Of a DNA stretch of 64,000 nt, positions 18,421 through 29,577 are shown in pieces. Below the pieces are notes generated by a model, which was not told the origin of the DNA, searched no databases, and saw nothing but the letters and a program-made list of their open reading frames with translations. Within the stretch, counting starts at the first letter, position 1. Every line of letters begins with the position of its first letter. A program made the translations under genes and the position numbers. This DNA comes from Psychrobacter immobilis (GTDB lineage: Bacteria; Pseudomonadota; Gammaproteobacteria; Pseudomonadales; Moraxellaceae), in the NCBI GenBank assembly GCA_904846145.1, contig CAJGZL010000001.1:1736001-1800000 (forward strand), in the 5' to 3' direction.

Positions 18421-18681
18421 ATGACTTTTTTTATCTCTTTCGTTTTTATCATGGTAATACTAACTTTAATTTTCGAAAGGAATACAAATTATGGTTGTCT
18501 AGGATTTATAGTCATTATTCTAATTGGTGTAATGGTTGTGAGTTATAGCCAAAAAAAAGCACAGGAAAGACACGAGGAATGGCGAGATGAAGTATACATG
18601 GATGGAATAACCAATGGAGAGTACGCTGATTGTGTAGCCGAAGAAGAGAGAATTAGAGCACATTTATATTGTGATCCATAA
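18421..18681 (+). CDS. Small predicted membrane protein abutting the IS
   Basis: An 86-residue frame: two hydrophobic stretches (residues 3-17 and 27-42, FIVIILIGVMVVSY), then a charged Glu/Arg-rich tail ending in HLYCDP. I do not recognise a family. The ATG lies 1 bp after the IS end, and its only ribosome-binding-like sequence, GGGAGGG, is within the right inverted repeat, so the IS either created this start or truncated a longer gene. Codon use is AT-rich compared with the core genes around. Confidence 0.5.
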   Translation: MTFFISFVFIMVILTLIFERNTNYGCLGFIVIILIGVMVVSYSQKKAQERHEEWRDEVYMDGITNGEYADCVAEEERIRAHLYCDP

Positions 18682-18777
18682 CACTATTGAGTCCGTAGGT
18701 TGAGTGGTCTACTACTAGTAGTAATGCTTCACTCAACATACATCATTTTTCATTCTAGAATAAGTAGAAGACAGGCC

Positions 18778-19722
18778 TTAATACGGCTCTACAATAAAAT
18801 TCATAGAGGGATCATTCCAACAGCTCCAAGCATGAACGGGCTTACCGTTTTGACTGAGTCCATATAAGCACTTATTTTTATCTTCAGCTTTTAGTCTTAC
18901 AATATTGCCTGTCACTGGCTCTAGTACAAATGTATTTGCAGATTCGCATGCCGTTAAAGATGCCTTTGCTCCGTCTGTATTATTATTAACTGTTAAACAT
19001 TCTTTAGATTCTTGATGTTGCAGCTTCTTTTTTCCAGTCGTTGGATGAACTATAATTTTAAATGCCATTCCTGGGTTTTGGTAACATGACCAGGTATAGG
19101 CGTTATTATTAGTTGTGCCTGGTGTTTGATAACCATATATACACTTATTTGTCGTTACCTGTTTTAGTCTAAAAGTTCCGCTTGTATCAGGAGCAGGGTT
19201 TGGAGAAGAATAGCAAGGAAGAGTTTTTTGATTCACCCTGTACCATTTCGTTCTGTTTTTTCGTTTAACCTTGATCTCATAATTGGTGTTGCAAACAAGT
19301 GGCTGTATGACGTATTGAACACTGTCATAATTAGGACAAATCGTCGCAGGTCCTGTTGACCATGCTCCAGATGATCCAGGTCTATAATTCACTTTATATT
19401 CTTCACCGCCTTTACAGCCGAAACTAATTTGAATTGCGGGCAAATTAAGTTGATTGTTGTATGTTAACGATTTTAATTCCCAAACATTAGGGTCTTTAGA
19501 TTTTAAATCATTAACATTGAGACTTTCAGATTTCGATTCCTTAATGTTTGGGATTTCATGTTTTAAGTTTTCAGTATTGAGACTATCCGTTTTTAATTTT
19601 TCAGCATTGATGCTGTCAGATTTCAAATTTCCAATATTGAGGTTGCCTGATTTTAAGTGATTAGAGGCATTAGCATGCCCAGCAATTACTAACGAAAACA
19701 GCAGAACAATAATTCTATTCAT
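18778..19722 (-). CDS. Secreted repeat protein with C-terminal ricin-type beta-trefoil lectin domain
   Basis: Signal peptide MNRIIVLLFSLVIAGHANA, then seven 10-residue units (residues 18-87) of pattern LNxxxLKSxS. A middle region (about 88-180) has four cysteines and short beta-strand stretches that could be fibronectin-III-like. From about residue 190 two QxW-like ricin repeats appear: FRLKQVTTNKCIYG...YTWSCYQNPGMAFKI and VRLKAEDKNKCLYG...HAWSCWNDPSMNFIV, with a third between (KLQHQESKECLTV). This indicates carbohydrate binding outside the cell. AAGGA lies 7 nt before the ATG at 19722. The gene lies in an AT-rich pocket next to an IS. Target and role are unknown. Confidence 0.75.
   Translation of the reverse strand: MNRIIVLLFSLVIAGHANASNHLKSGNLNIGNLKSDSINAEKLKTDSLNTENLKHEIPNIKESKSESLNVNDLKSKDPNVWELKSLTYNNQLNLPAIQISFGCKGGEEYKVNYRPGSSGAWSTGPATICPNYDSVQYVIQPLVCNTNYEIKVKRKNRTKWYRVNQKTLPCYSSPNPAPDTSGTFRLKQVTTNKCIYGYQTPGTTNNNAYTWSCYQNPGMAFKIIVHPTTGKKKLQHQESKECLTVNNNTDGAKASLTACESANTFVLEPVTGNIVRLKAEDKNKCLYGLSQNGKPVHAWSCWNDPSMNFIVEPY
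19462..19671 (-). repeat. Degenerate 30-bp coding repeats (7 units)
   Basis: Codes for the LNxxxLKSxS decads of the secreted lectin protein. LK or SK dipeptides recur at residues 23, 33, 43, 53, 63, 73 and 83, exactly 10 apart, and Asn at 29, 39, 49, 59, 69 and 79. It can also be read as pentads xxxL[NK], resembling pentapeptide repeats. Confidence 0.8.
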
Positions 19723-19925
19723 GACACATTCCTTGTATATTATTATTGACAATACTTATCGTTCCTACTACATAAAACGAGATATCCGAATATATTGTAT
19801 TTTAAATATAGCATGTATAGTCAATTTATATCATAAAGAATAAATCTACTTAATAGATATGTTCACTGCTTATTGCTTTTACTACCTTATAGCGCTGCCT
19901 TAAACTCTGAGCGGATATAAAAAAT

Positions 19926-20816
19926 TTATAACGGCTTCACTATTCCTTCCAACAAACCAGCAAAGCCCTGCATATAAGCAATATCTCGACTGGCAGTACG
20001 CGTCGCTGCATACAACTGACAATGCACACCTTTGCCTAATCGCCTTGATACTACCCAGCCCTTTTTCTCATATTCCGCTACTACCCAATCGGGTAATGCC
20101 GCCACTCCGCGCTCGCTAGCGACTAATTGAATCAGCATCGCGGTCAGCTCCGTGGTACGAATATTTTTAAAACTTACCTCAGCTGGCGTCATAAAGTTAG
20201 CGATAATATCTAAACGTTTGGCTTCTACAGGATAAGCAATCAGCGTCTGCTCGGTTAAATCTTCAGGTTGAATAATATCTTGCTCTGCCAAATCGTGTAA
20301 TGGCGATAGCACTAAACGACTCTCGTACTCAAACAATGGCTGATAGCTCAGACCTTCTATTGGTAGATTACTAGTGGTAATTAATAAATCAATATCACCT
20401 TCTAGTAATAAATGATGCGGCTCAGGCTCAAACCCTGTCGCAAAGTCCAGCTCGACATCCGACCACTCACGGCGATAATGATTGAGTATCGGCATCAGCC
20501 AATCAAAGCAGCTATGACACTCAGAGGCTAGACGTAACCGGCCTGCTTGACCATGGGCTAAGCGCTTAAGATTGGCTTTAGTACGTGTGACTTGTGGCAT
20601 AATACTGTCAGCTAGCGCTAGTACCGTTTTACCAGCAGGAGTGAAGGTGAGCGGGCGAGTACGACGATTGACTAGACTGATATCGTAGTAGTTTTCTAGC
20701 TCTTTGAGCTGGTGTGAGACCGCAGAGGCAGTAACGTGTAATTCATCAGCGGCAGCCGCCAGTGAGCCATGCGCTCGTAGCGCAGTTAAGGTATTAAGAT
20801 GACGAAGCTCTAACAT
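19926..20816 (-). CDS. metR: LysR-family regulator, MetR-like
   Basis: Winged-helix LysR regulator of 296 residues. It starts LELRHLNTLTALRAHGSLAAAADELHVTASAVSHQLKELE, followed by an effector domain with LASECHSCFDWLMPILNHYRREW and GVAALPDWVVAEYEKKG. The ECHSC and ALPxWVV blocks are MetR hallmarks; MetR activates methionine synthase genes with homocysteine as co-effector. The odd point is the location: 30 bp behind potI on the same strand, so it may be read through from a polyamine transporter operon. No met target gene is visible nearby. Confidence 0.8.
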   Translation of the reverse strand: MLELRHLNTLTALRAHGSLAAAADELHVTASAVSHQLKELENYYDISLVNRRTRPLTFTPAGKTVLALADSIMPQVTRTKANLKRLAHGQAGRLRLASECHSCFDWLMPILNHYRREWSDVELDFATGFEPEPHHLLLEGDIDLLITTSNLPIEGLSYQPLFEYESRLVLSPLHDLAEQDIIQPEDLTEQTLIAYPVEAKRLDIIANFMTPAEVSFKNIRTTELTAMLIQLVASERGVAALPDWVVAEYEKKGWVVSRRLGKGVHCQLYAATRTASRDIAYMQGFAGLLEGIVKPL

Positions 20817-20846
20817 AAGGTGACCTAAATTTTGTTTTCTAAAAAT

Positions 20847-21653
20847 TTAACGACGACGTAATAACAGCTGCGAGATCATCACTAATACTAGAGAGGCAGC
20901 TAACAATAACGTACCGATAGCATTGACCTCAGGCTTGAGACCTACGCGTACCATCGAATAAATCCGCAAGGGCAAAATCTCATAGCTTGGCCCTGTAACG
21001 AAGGTCGATACCACGACATCGTCAAGCGATAGGGTAAAAGCGAGCAACCATCCTGCCATTACTGCGGGTAGTATTACTGGAATCAGCACCGTACGTATCA
21101 TCGTTGACTCAGAAGCACCCAAATCTCGCGCCGCTTCCATCAAGCTCTCATCTAAGCTGCTCAAGCGTGCAAATACAGTAATCACCACAAAGGGTAAGCA
21201 AAAAGTAATATGTGCTAATAATAAAGATACAAAACCCAACTGTAGACCAATTAATAAAAATAGCGCCAGTAGCGATATCGCAAGGACAATCTCAGGTGAC
21301 ATCATTAGCACAAATAGCAACCCGTTCAATAAGCCTTTACCGCGAAAGTTATAGCGATGCAGCGCCATAGCGGTTAGCACGCCTATCACCGTTGAGACTG
21401 TAGCCGCGACTAAACCTAAAACTATCGAGTGCCAAAAGGCATCAAGCATCGCTTGGTTATTAAATAGTGACTCGTACCATTTGAGACTAAAGCCGCCCCA
21501 GTTATAACCTGTCTTTGAGGCATTAAAGGACATCACTACTAAGACGATAATAGGCAAATAGAGTAGCGCATATATTAGGGTTAAATAACCTTTTGCAGCG
21601 ATGCTACCGACTTGGCTTTTTGTTTTGACAGAGGGAGGACTAGAATTAAACAT
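20847..21653 (-). CDS. potI: Putrescine/polyamine ABC transporter permease PotI
   Basis: Inner-membrane permease with six helices; the binding-protein-dependent transport signature is EAARDLGASESTMIRTVLIPVILPAVMAGWLLAF. The residues SKTGYNWGGFSLKWYESLF near the N-terminus are typical of PotC/PotI. It forms the channel with PotH. The start codon overlaps the potH stop by 1 bp, indicating translational coupling. Length 268 is normal. Substrate assignment (putrescine versus spermidine) follows from similarity to PotGHI and is not proven. Confidence 0.88.
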   Translation of the reverse strand: MFNSSPPSVKTKSQVGSIAAKGYLTLIYALLYLPIIVLVVMSFNASKTGYNWGGFSLKWYESLFNNQAMLDAFWHSIVLGLVAATVSTVIGVLTAMALHRYNFRGKGLLNGLLFVLMMSPEIVLAISLLALFLLIGLQLGFVSLLLAHITFCLPFVVITVFARLSSLDESLMEAARDLGASESTMIRTVLIPVILPAVMAGWLLAFTLSLDDVVVSTFVTGPSYEILPLRIYSMVRVGLKPEVNAIGTLLLAASLVLVMISQLLLRRR

Positions 21654-22543
21654 TAGGCCACCTCATTAAAGTCGGTTTTGCCAATACGCTTGCTACTAGC
21701 CCGATAGGCGAGTAATAGTACTGCCATCGCAAGCGTTAATAGAACACTAGCCGCAGCACCAAATGGCCAATCGCGTGCATCTAAGAATTGATTTTTAATA
21801 ATATTACCGACTAGTAAATTACGCGAGCCGCCCAAGATATCAGCAACATAGAACATACCCATCGCAGGCAGTAGTACTAATAGCACGCCTGAAATAACAC
21901 CAGGAGTGGTCAGTGGCAAGACCACGTGCCAAAAGGTCTGGGGCTTGGATGCCCCTAGGTCCTGCGAGGCTAGCAACATGTCATCGCGCAGATCCGTAAA
22001 TACTGCATACAAGGGTAATACCATAAAGGGAAATAGCAAATAGGTCAGACCGATAATCACCGCACCTTGAGTATATAACATATCTATCGGTGCATCGATA
22101 ATACCGATGGCTAGCAATGCTTTATTGATTAGGCCATTAGTCGCTAGTAATAGCTTGAGCGCATATACCCGCACTAAAGAATTAGTCCAAAAAGGTAGTA
22201 TCAGCAGCAGCATGAGTAGCGATTGCCAGCGAGTAGAAGTTCTCGATATCAACCAAGCAAAAGGGTAGCCTAGCAATAAGCAAATAGCAGTGGTAAGTCC
22301 TGCCATCCATAATGAATGCACAAATACTTCAAAGTATAAAGGATCAACGAGACGCAAATAACTGTCGATAGTGGCGGGCAAGCTGATAAAGTCGCTGGTA
22401 TCGCGAGTCAAAAAGCTCACGGCTATGACTAATATATTCGGCAGTAGCGCAAATAGTAGCAGCCAGCCCCAAATCAGCCATAGCGTTGCGGTACGAAAGG
22501 CGCTTTTATTACTTAGACGAGTCGTATTTTTGCCAGCCATCAA
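21653..22543 (-). CDS. potH: Putrescine/polyamine ABC transporter permease PotH
   Basis: Second permease of the importer, 296 residues, six helices. It shows [35 protein letters not shown] and the EAA-like loop [30 protein letters not shown], both typical of PotB/PotH. It overlaps potG by 4 bp and potI by 1 bp. The gene order ATPase-permease-permease matches potGHI; the periplasmic binding protein gene potF is not in this cluster. Confidence 0.88.
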   Translation of the reverse strand: MMAGKNTTRLSNKSAFRTATLWLIWGWLLLFALLPNILVIAVSFLTRDTSDFISLPATIDSYLRLVDPLYFEVFVHSLWMAGLTTAICLLLGYPFAWLISRTSTRWQSLLMLLLILPFWTNSLVRVYALKLLLATNGLINKALLAIGIIDAPIDMLYTQGAVIIGLTYLLFPFMVLPLYAVFTDLRDDMLLASQDLGASKPQTFWHVVLPLTTPGVISGVLLVLLPAMGMFYVADILGGSRNLLVGNIIKNQFLDARDWPFGAAASVLLTLAMAVLLLAYRASSKRIGKTDFNEVA

Positions 22544-23808
22544 CGGATACCTTTATGGGTAGCACTAGACATGTCAAAGACTTTGCTCTGTGTAGTCTCA
22601 GTATCTACAGAGTCATCATCAGGCAATACCCATTCCCAGCCGTCGACCCAAGTGACTTTAACAGGTTCATTTATTTTATAGTCAAAGCTTGGATCATCCT
22701 CATCAAAGAATTCTGAAGCTTTAATGATATGACCATTATCCAGCTCAATAATGGAGTCTAGAGTGCTGCCTTTATAGTTACTCTCAATGACTCGGCCAAG
22801 CAGTCCAGCATGAGTGCTATCATCGACTTCATAAATACGCAAATCTTCTGGGCGTAATAACAGATTGACGATGTCACCGACTTTTACGTCATTGGCAAAG
22901 TTAGGACGGCGCAGATTACGCAACGTTGTTGGGCCAGCTTGTGCCTGATTCTGTGATTGGGCTTCGCAAACTTCGACTTCGATACGACCATTAGTGACTT
23001 GCCCATTACGGTCTGGCTGCTCGGGATAGACGCCCTTTACCTCAGCTTTGAATAAGTTAGTTTCACCAATGAAGCTGGCGGTAAACAGATTGGCTGGATT
23101 TTCATAAATCTCAATAGGCGTGCCAATCTGCTGGAATCTGCCATCTTTCATCACCGCGATACGATCTGACATTGATAGCGCCTCTTCTTGATCGTGAGTG
23201 ACGAATACAAAAGTAATGCCAAGCTCACGCTGCAGACGCTTAAGCTCCGATTGCATCTGCAAGCGCAGCTTATAATCGAGTGCTGATAGTGGCTCATCTA
23301 ATAGCAGTAGTTTTGGACGATTAATGACGGCTCGGGCAATAGCCACACGCTGCTGCTGACCACCAGATAAGTCTTGTGGACGACGATTGGCTAGATGCTC
23401 CATCTGTACCATCGCTAAGATATCGCGCACTCGCGTCTGAATTTCAGTTTTAGGTACTTTTTTCAGCTTAAGCCCATAAGCCACGTTTTGCGCGACGCTC
23501 ATGTGCGGGAATAGCGCATACTGCTGAAACACGGTATTAACGGGACGCTTATCAGCTGATAATCCTGCCATCTGTATACCATCTAGGTATATCGCACCTG
23601 CACTTGGCTGCTCAAAACCTGCTATCAGGCGTAGTAAAGTGGTCTTGCCACAGCCTGATGGCCCTAAAAGCGTTAAAAACTCGCCGTGCTTAATATTTAA
23701 ATTAATATCCGTTAGTACTTCGGTCTGATCGTAGGTTTTTTTTAGCCCTGTTATTTTTAGTAGCGCATCAAGGTCAGTCGTTTGTATCTGTGAGGAGGAG
23801 TCAGTCAT
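22540..23808 (-). CDS. potG: Putrescine/polyamine ABC transporter ATPase PotG
   Basis: ATP-hydrolysing subunit of the importer. Walker A is GPSGCGKTT, the signature [14 protein letters not shown], Walker [13 protein letters not shown], and the switch histidine VTHDQEEA. The C-terminal ~140 residues are a TOBE-type regulatory domain with a longer than usual linker (422 residues versus 377 in E. coli PotG). First gene of potG-potH-potI(-metR) on the minus strand; the 377 bp upstream should contain the promoter. Confidence 0.92.
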   Translation of the reverse strand: MTDSSSQIQTTDLDALLKITGLKKTYDQTEVLTDINLNIKHGEFLTLLGPSGCGKTTLLRLIAGFEQPSAGAIYLDGIQMAGLSADKRPVNTVFQQYALFPHMSVAQNVAYGLKLKKVPKTEIQTRVRDILAMVQMEHLANRRPQDLSGGQQQRVAIARAVINRPKLLLLDEPLSALDYKLRLQMQSELKRLQRELGITFVFVTHDQEEALSMSDRIAVMKDGRFQQIGTPIEIYENPANLFTASFIGETNLFKAEVKGVYPEQPDRNGQVTNGRIEVEVCEAQSQNQAQAGPTTLRNLRRPNFANDVKVGDIVNLLLRPEDLRIYEVDDSTHAGLLGRVIESNYKGSTLDSIIELDNGHIIKASEFFDEDDPSFDYKINEPVKVTWVDGWEWVLPDDDSVDTETTQSKVFDMSSATHKGIR

Positions 23809-24185
23809 AATAGAGGTTCCTAAACGACCAAAATATTGGCGCTGTGATGGTAAAGGGGCTAAGCCTAAGCTCGCTATAGTTGGTGCGTATTATAACAAAC
23901 CTATTGCTCTAGTTGCGGTAAGTTAGCGACAGATTATGCAGGCTATACTTATTGCAAGCTATACTTCTTTGAAATAAGAATTTAGACTTTGACTTGTTGA
24001 TCTTGTTCGTTGCGTGCCACTCATTTTATTAATACTGTTCTGCTCATTTACCGCTAATCGTTTATGAAGTTAAGCTTAAAATAAATTGCTTTTTAGAAAA
24101 GTTTTTATGATTATTTTGCTATACAATAATTTTATAGACGACTAGGGCGTGTCCTAGTAACCCCATTTATAACCAAGGATGACTC
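23809..24185. other. Intergenic region between potG and the carbonic anhydrase gene
   Basis: About 377 bp between divergent genes. It contains an inverted repeat ACTAGG-GCGTGT-CCTAGT at 24141-24158, 28 bp before the carbonic anhydrase ATG. Its reverse complement shares 13 nt with the lysA upstream region (1186-1198). I see no other named element. Confidence 0.5.
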
Positions 24186-24821
24186 ATGCCGAATGCCAAC
24201 CGCCCAAAAACAGGAGCAGAGGCGCTTGCTTTGCTCAAACAAGGTAACGCACGTTATGTCGATAGTTTGACCAGCGATCCCTCGATGCAGCGCCGCCCAG
24301 AATTAGTCAAAGATCAAGATCCGCTAGCTATTATTTTGGGCTGTTCGGACGCAAGAGTACCTGTAGAGATTGTTTTTGATCAAGGTCTAGGTGATTTATT
24401 TGTGATTCGCGTAGCAGGTAACATAGTCGCGCCATCGCAAATTGGTTCTATCGAGTTTGCCGCTGAAAAGTTCGATACTAAGCTTGTGGTCGTCCTTGGT
24501 CATTCTCATTGTGGCGCTGTCACGGCTTGCGTAGACGCACTCATTAATCCTGAGAAAAACTACTCACCAAATCTACAGTCTATCGTTGATCGCATTCGTC
24601 CGAGTGTCTATAACTTGCATGAGCTAGCCACTGCTAATGGTCAAGACGCTGATGCTGATGAGCTCCTTGATCGCTCTATTCGCGCTAATGTAATGATGTC
24701 AGTCAGCCAGCTCAAACATGGCTCACGCGCTCTAGAGGATTTGGTCAATAGCAATCAGCTGCTCATCGTTGGTGCAGAGTATGACTTAGAAACGGGTTTA
24801 GTGCGTTTTTTAGACAGCTGA
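24186..24821 (+). CDS. can: Beta-class carbonic anhydrase
   Basis: Zinc enzyme interconverting CO2 and bicarbonate in the cytoplasm. Zinc ligands and active-site dyad are visible: CSDARVP (Cys, with Asp-Arg) and HSHCGAV (His and Cys). VIRVAGNIVAPSQIGSIEFA is the other conserved block. 211 residues, family-typical. AAGGAT precedes the ATG. It is monocistronic, with the glyoxalase gene 130 bp further on the same strand. Confidence 0.95.
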   Translation: MPNANRPKTGAEALALLKQGNARYVDSLTSDPSMQRRPELVKDQDPLAIILGCSDARVPVEIVFDQGLGDLFVIRVAGNIVAPSQIGSIEFAAEKFDTKLVVVLGHSHCGAVTACVDALINPEKNYSPNLQSIVDRIRPSVYNLHELATANGQDADADELLDRSIRANVMMSVSQLKHGSRALEDLVNSNQLLIVGAEYDLETGLVRFLDS

Positions 24822-24948
24822 TACTCTATTAAAGGTACGAATTAATAGTACAAATATGCTAAAGAATAGAACAACAAGACGGTAACAAATACGACAGTAC
24901 TGTTTTATGCTATAGCTTTTTTAACTCATAGAAAATACAAGGATAGCC

Positions 24949-25521
24949 ATGTCTAACTCTACCAACACCCAAGATAGCCAAAATAACACTAGCGCTCAAC
25001 CTGATAGCAGTATCCAAGTGAAAGGCGTCCAGCCTATCGCTATGGCGACTAATGGCTTTACTTTTAACCACACGATGCTACGAGTCAAAGATCCTGTTAA
25101 GTCATTGAGCTTTTATACAGGCGTATTAGGCATGACTTTATTGGCGATCAAAAAGTTCCCTGAGATGGGCTTTGATTTGTATTTTTTGGCGAAGCTTACC
25201 GATGATGAGCGTCAAAACTTACCTGCAGGTGATGACTTGGCTATTTATGCTTTCCGTCAGCGCGGTATTCTGGAGCTGACCCATAACTATGGTACTGAGA
25301 CTAAAGACGACTTTAGCTATCATGATGGTAACGCTGAGCCGCAAGGCTTCGGTCATATCTGCTTTAGTGTGCCTGATCTAAAGGCCGCAGTTAGCTGGTT
25401 TGATGCTAATGAGGTAGAGTTCAAAAAGCGTCCAGAGGATGGCAGCATGAAAAACATCGCCTTTATTAAGGATGTTGATGGCTATTGGATTGAGATTGTT
25501 GAAGCAGGGCTGATGGGTTAG
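24949..25521 (+). CDS. gloA: Lactoylglutathione lyase (glyoxalase I)
   Basis: Converts the methylglyoxal-glutathione hemithioacetal to S-lactoylglutathione. The four metal ligands appear in FNHTMLRVKDP (His), GILELTHNYG (Glu), GFGHICFSVPDL (His) and YWIEIVEAG (Glu). The protein starts with a ~35-residue polar leader rich in Ser/Asn/Gln before the enzyme domain. Its 190 residues and the insert around FDLYFLAKLTDDE match the longer glyoxalase I form (as in Pseudomonas and eukaryotes), often zinc-dependent, rather than the 135-residue nickel form of E. coli. AAGGATAG precedes the ATG. Confidence 0.92.
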   Translation: MSNSTNTQDSQNNTSAQPDSSIQVKGVQPIAMATNGFTFNHTMLRVKDPVKSLSFYTGVLGMTLLAIKKFPEMGFDLYFLAKLTDDERQNLPAGDDLAIYAFRQRGILELTHNYGTETKDDFSYHDGNAEPQGFGHICFSVPDLKAAVSWFDANEVEFKKRPEDGSMKNIAFIKDVDGYWIEIVEAGLMG

Positions 25522-25650
25522 ATATTATAAAGGTTGGTTTTATGTGCCTGTACAGCCTAAGGATTGAATAAGATATCGTTTAGTGCTGTGAGCTAAACCT
25601 TGCAAGCAAAACATTATAAAAATACTATAAAAGATAGGAACACTACGTTT

Positions 25651-26628
25651 ATGCCCACCTCCGATACTGTTACTGATACTACAGTTGTTGCCGGCACTGA
25701 TGATGCGCTGACCTACAAAGCCATTGCTGATACTGCCAATGAGCTATTGATTGGTTTTGTCGAGCGTATTCCGTATTTTGTCGCCGCAATAATAGTGATG
25801 CTTATCTTTTGGTTGCTATCAAAATTATTTAAAAAGATAGTGCGCAAGTTATTAGGCAATCGCAGTAGCCATCAAAATTTAGTCAAAGTATTCCAGCGCG
25901 TTGGCGGTGCATTGATATTTTTTATTGGTTTTATGATCGCGATGGTCGTCGCTATACCAGGATTTACCCCAGCCAAACTCATCGGCGCGCTCGGCATAGG
26001 TTCGGTAGCCATTGGTTTTGCTTTTAAAGATATTTTCCAGAACTTATTATCAGGTATTTTACTGTTGCTCTCAGAGCCGTTTCGTATTGGCGATCAGATC
26101 GTCTCAGGTGATTACGAGGGAACCGTTGAAGATATAAAAATCCGCGCCACGGTTATTAGAACTTATGACGGTCGCCAAGTCGTTATTCCCAACTCAGATC
26201 TATATACTTCAGCATTGACAGTTAATACAGCCTATAAGCAGCGACGCTTGCAGTTAGCGGTCGGTATTGGCTATGCTGATGATATCGATGAGGCCAAGTC
26301 GGAAATTATGCAGGCATTAGAGAGATCGGATACTGTATCAACGAATGCTTCACCGACAATCATCGCAGTCAATCTAGGCGACTCTACCATTGATCTAGTT
26401 GTGCGTTGGTTCATAGATGATGGCACTCAAGCCAATAAAGTAAAATCTATCGATCAAGTGCTCGTTGAAGTCAAAAGAGCGCTAGATAAAGCAAGCATCG
26501 ATATGCCGTTCCCAGTACGTACGCTAGATTTGAGCGACCCTTCGGTCAAGGCTATCGTCAAGAAGCTGGCTGATCAACAACAGGCGAGTGATGAACAAGA
26601 TGAGACGCCAAGTTTAATTACTAAGTAA
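25651..26628 (+). CDS. mscS: Small-conductance mechanosensitive channel (MscS family)
   Basis: Inner-membrane tension-gated channel. Helices cover about residues 35-55, 80-100 and 105-130 (TM3: LIGALGIGSVAIGFAFKDIF), followed by the beta domain with PFRIGDQIVSGDYEGTVEDIKIRATVIRTYDGRQVVIPNS, the standard MscS signature. The C-terminal cytoplasmic cage continues to about residue 300. The ATG at 25651 has TAGGAA upstream; an in-frame TTG at 25600 is less likely. Length 325 is a little longer than E. coli MscS (286). Confidence 0.93.
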   Translation: MPTSDTVTDTTVVAGTDDALTYKAIADTANELLIGFVERIPYFVAAIIVMLIFWLLSKLFKKIVRKLLGNRSSHQNLVKVFQRVGGALIFFIGFMIAMVVAIPGFTPAKLIGALGIGSVAIGFAFKDIFQNLLSGILLLLSEPFRIGDQIVSGDYEGTVEDIKIRATVIRTYDGRQVVIPNSDLYTSALTVNTAYKQRRLQLAVGIGYADDIDEAKSEIMQALERSDTVSTNASPTIIAVNLGDSTIDLVVRWFIDDGTQANKVKSIDQVLVEVKRALDKASIDMPFPVRTLDLSDPSVKAIVKKLADQQQASDEQDETPSLITK

Positions 26629-26668
26629 TTGAGTGTAAGGGTATAAGGGTATCAATAAAGTCAACTAC

Positions 26669-26706
26669 AAAAAAAGCCGCTATACTTTAAATATAACGGC
26701 TTTTTT
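26669..26706. terminator. Bidirectional terminator between mscS and the cytochrome c' gene
   Basis: Stem AAAAAAGCCGCTATA / TATAACGGCTTTTTT with one wobble pair and a 7-nt loop, flanked by A- and T-runs, between two convergent genes. Confidence 0.85.
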
Positions 26707-26722
26707 AGGCACTTAAAAAATC

Positions 26723-27196
26723 TTAATCGTCTGTTTCTACTTGGAAATCAGTATGGCACGACTTACAGCTTTTACCGACCGCGCCAAATTCAGCCTTGAT
26801 GTCATCCACACTAGTTGCCGTTTGAGCCGCAGTATTTAGTTCTGCTGTTACTTTTTGAAATTTCTCTGATTCGGCAAGAAAAGTTTCTTTATCGCTCCAA
26901 ACCGCTTCAGTAGCATTGCCTACTGCTTCTTGATTTTCAAAATGTACCCAAGGATCTTTAGAGGCTCCTGCCAAAAATGAAGCTTGCTCTTTCGCCACAT
27001 CAGCGTCGAACGTATCAGGCTCTTTCATCATACCGCCGACAACCTTCATGGTATCGCCGTAGTTTTTCATAATATCTTGACGGGCTTTGACATCTGGGTC
27101 AACAGAGCCACTACAAGCTGTGAGACCAAGTGCCGCACTCATCAAAGTGATACTAACCATAGATTTTAACGATTTAGTGCTATAAAGCTTTGACAT
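26723..27196 (-). CDS. Cytochrome c' lipoprotein
   Basis: Four-helix-bundle c-type cytochrome with the haem site CKSCH near the C-terminus (GAVGKSCKSCHTDFQ), the reverse of ordinary class I cytochromes and diagnostic of class II. DIMKNYGDTMKVVGGMMK is the first helix of the c' fold. A lipobox (LGLTACSG) means it is membrane-anchored rather than soluble. Cytochromes c' bind NO and CO and can protect against nitrosative stress; that role is inferred. GAGGA lies 9 nt before the ATG. Confidence 0.9.
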   Translation of the reverse strand: MSKLYSTKSLKSMVSITLMSAALGLTACSGSVDPDVKARQDIMKNYGDTMKVVGGMMKEPDTFDADVAKEQASFLAGASKDPWVHFENQEAVGNATEAVWSDKETFLAESEKFQKVTAELNTAAQTATSVDDIKAEFGAVGKSCKSCHTDFQVETDD

Positions 27197-27376
27197 ATAA
27201 AAAATCCTCGTATGTGGCTATTAATAAAGAGAGTAAGCAAGTCCAACGGCAAGCTACTCTCAAAATTCGGCTACAAACTAGTATTTGCATTATTTATAAA
27301 ACAAAGGTCAGCTACAAAGCTGACCCTATAAAATACAAAATTCATTTGCCTATTAGATCCATTATGCCAATAAAGA

Positions 27377-29070
<1,694 letters not shown>

Positions 29071-29577
29071 TGCTGTCCTGCGTAGGCCGATTATTTGGGC
29101 ATTAATTATTTAAGCATTAGAGGGTTAAGAGTGATGGCTGCTAGGGTAACTGTAGTTATATTGGCATGATTAACCAAAATACTAGCCTACATTGACTAGG
29201 CTAGCAATAAAACACATAAAATTCACACAGTCAGCACGATGGTTGGAGCGATGGTTTAAAAAAAATGCTATTATGCCATACTATTTTGACAGATACAGTC
29301 ACAAGTCTTTGCTTGGGCTTACTGTACCGTCATCAACATTTAGTAGGAATCTCCAATAACAACGTTTATTATCAATGAGCAACAACATCTATTACTAATA
29401 AATAACAACGTTTATTATTGACATTCAAAACAAATGATTCAGTGGTGATCCCTTAAGCCTATTGTCATCTGTAGCTCATAATGGCTAGTTTTAGTCTGCT
29501 ATTGTTAAGGCTATAGAGTAGTTATGACGCCGTATCCTAATGATAACGGTGTACATTCGATATGGTAGGTCATTATC
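29071..29577. other. Intergenic region between ribA and dxs with repeats
   Basis: About 507 bp between divergent genes. It contains a hairpin CTAGCCTA...TAGGCTAG at 29182-29204 and two exact copies of AATAACAACGTTTATTAT at 29355-29372 and 29401-29418, 46 bp apart. No coding frame is convincing. Promoters of both flanking genes should lie here. Confidence 0.55.

Noticed and set aside
19454..19660. Plus-strand frame opposite the lectin repeats
   Set aside because: Repeat shadow of the decad array.
29182..29204. Hairpin CTAGCCTA/TAGGCTAG as a terminator
   Set aside because: No T-tract in either direction at the correct side; left as an unexplained hairpin.
29071..29577. FMN riboswitch upstream of ribA
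   Set aside because: No recognisable RFN core; not called.
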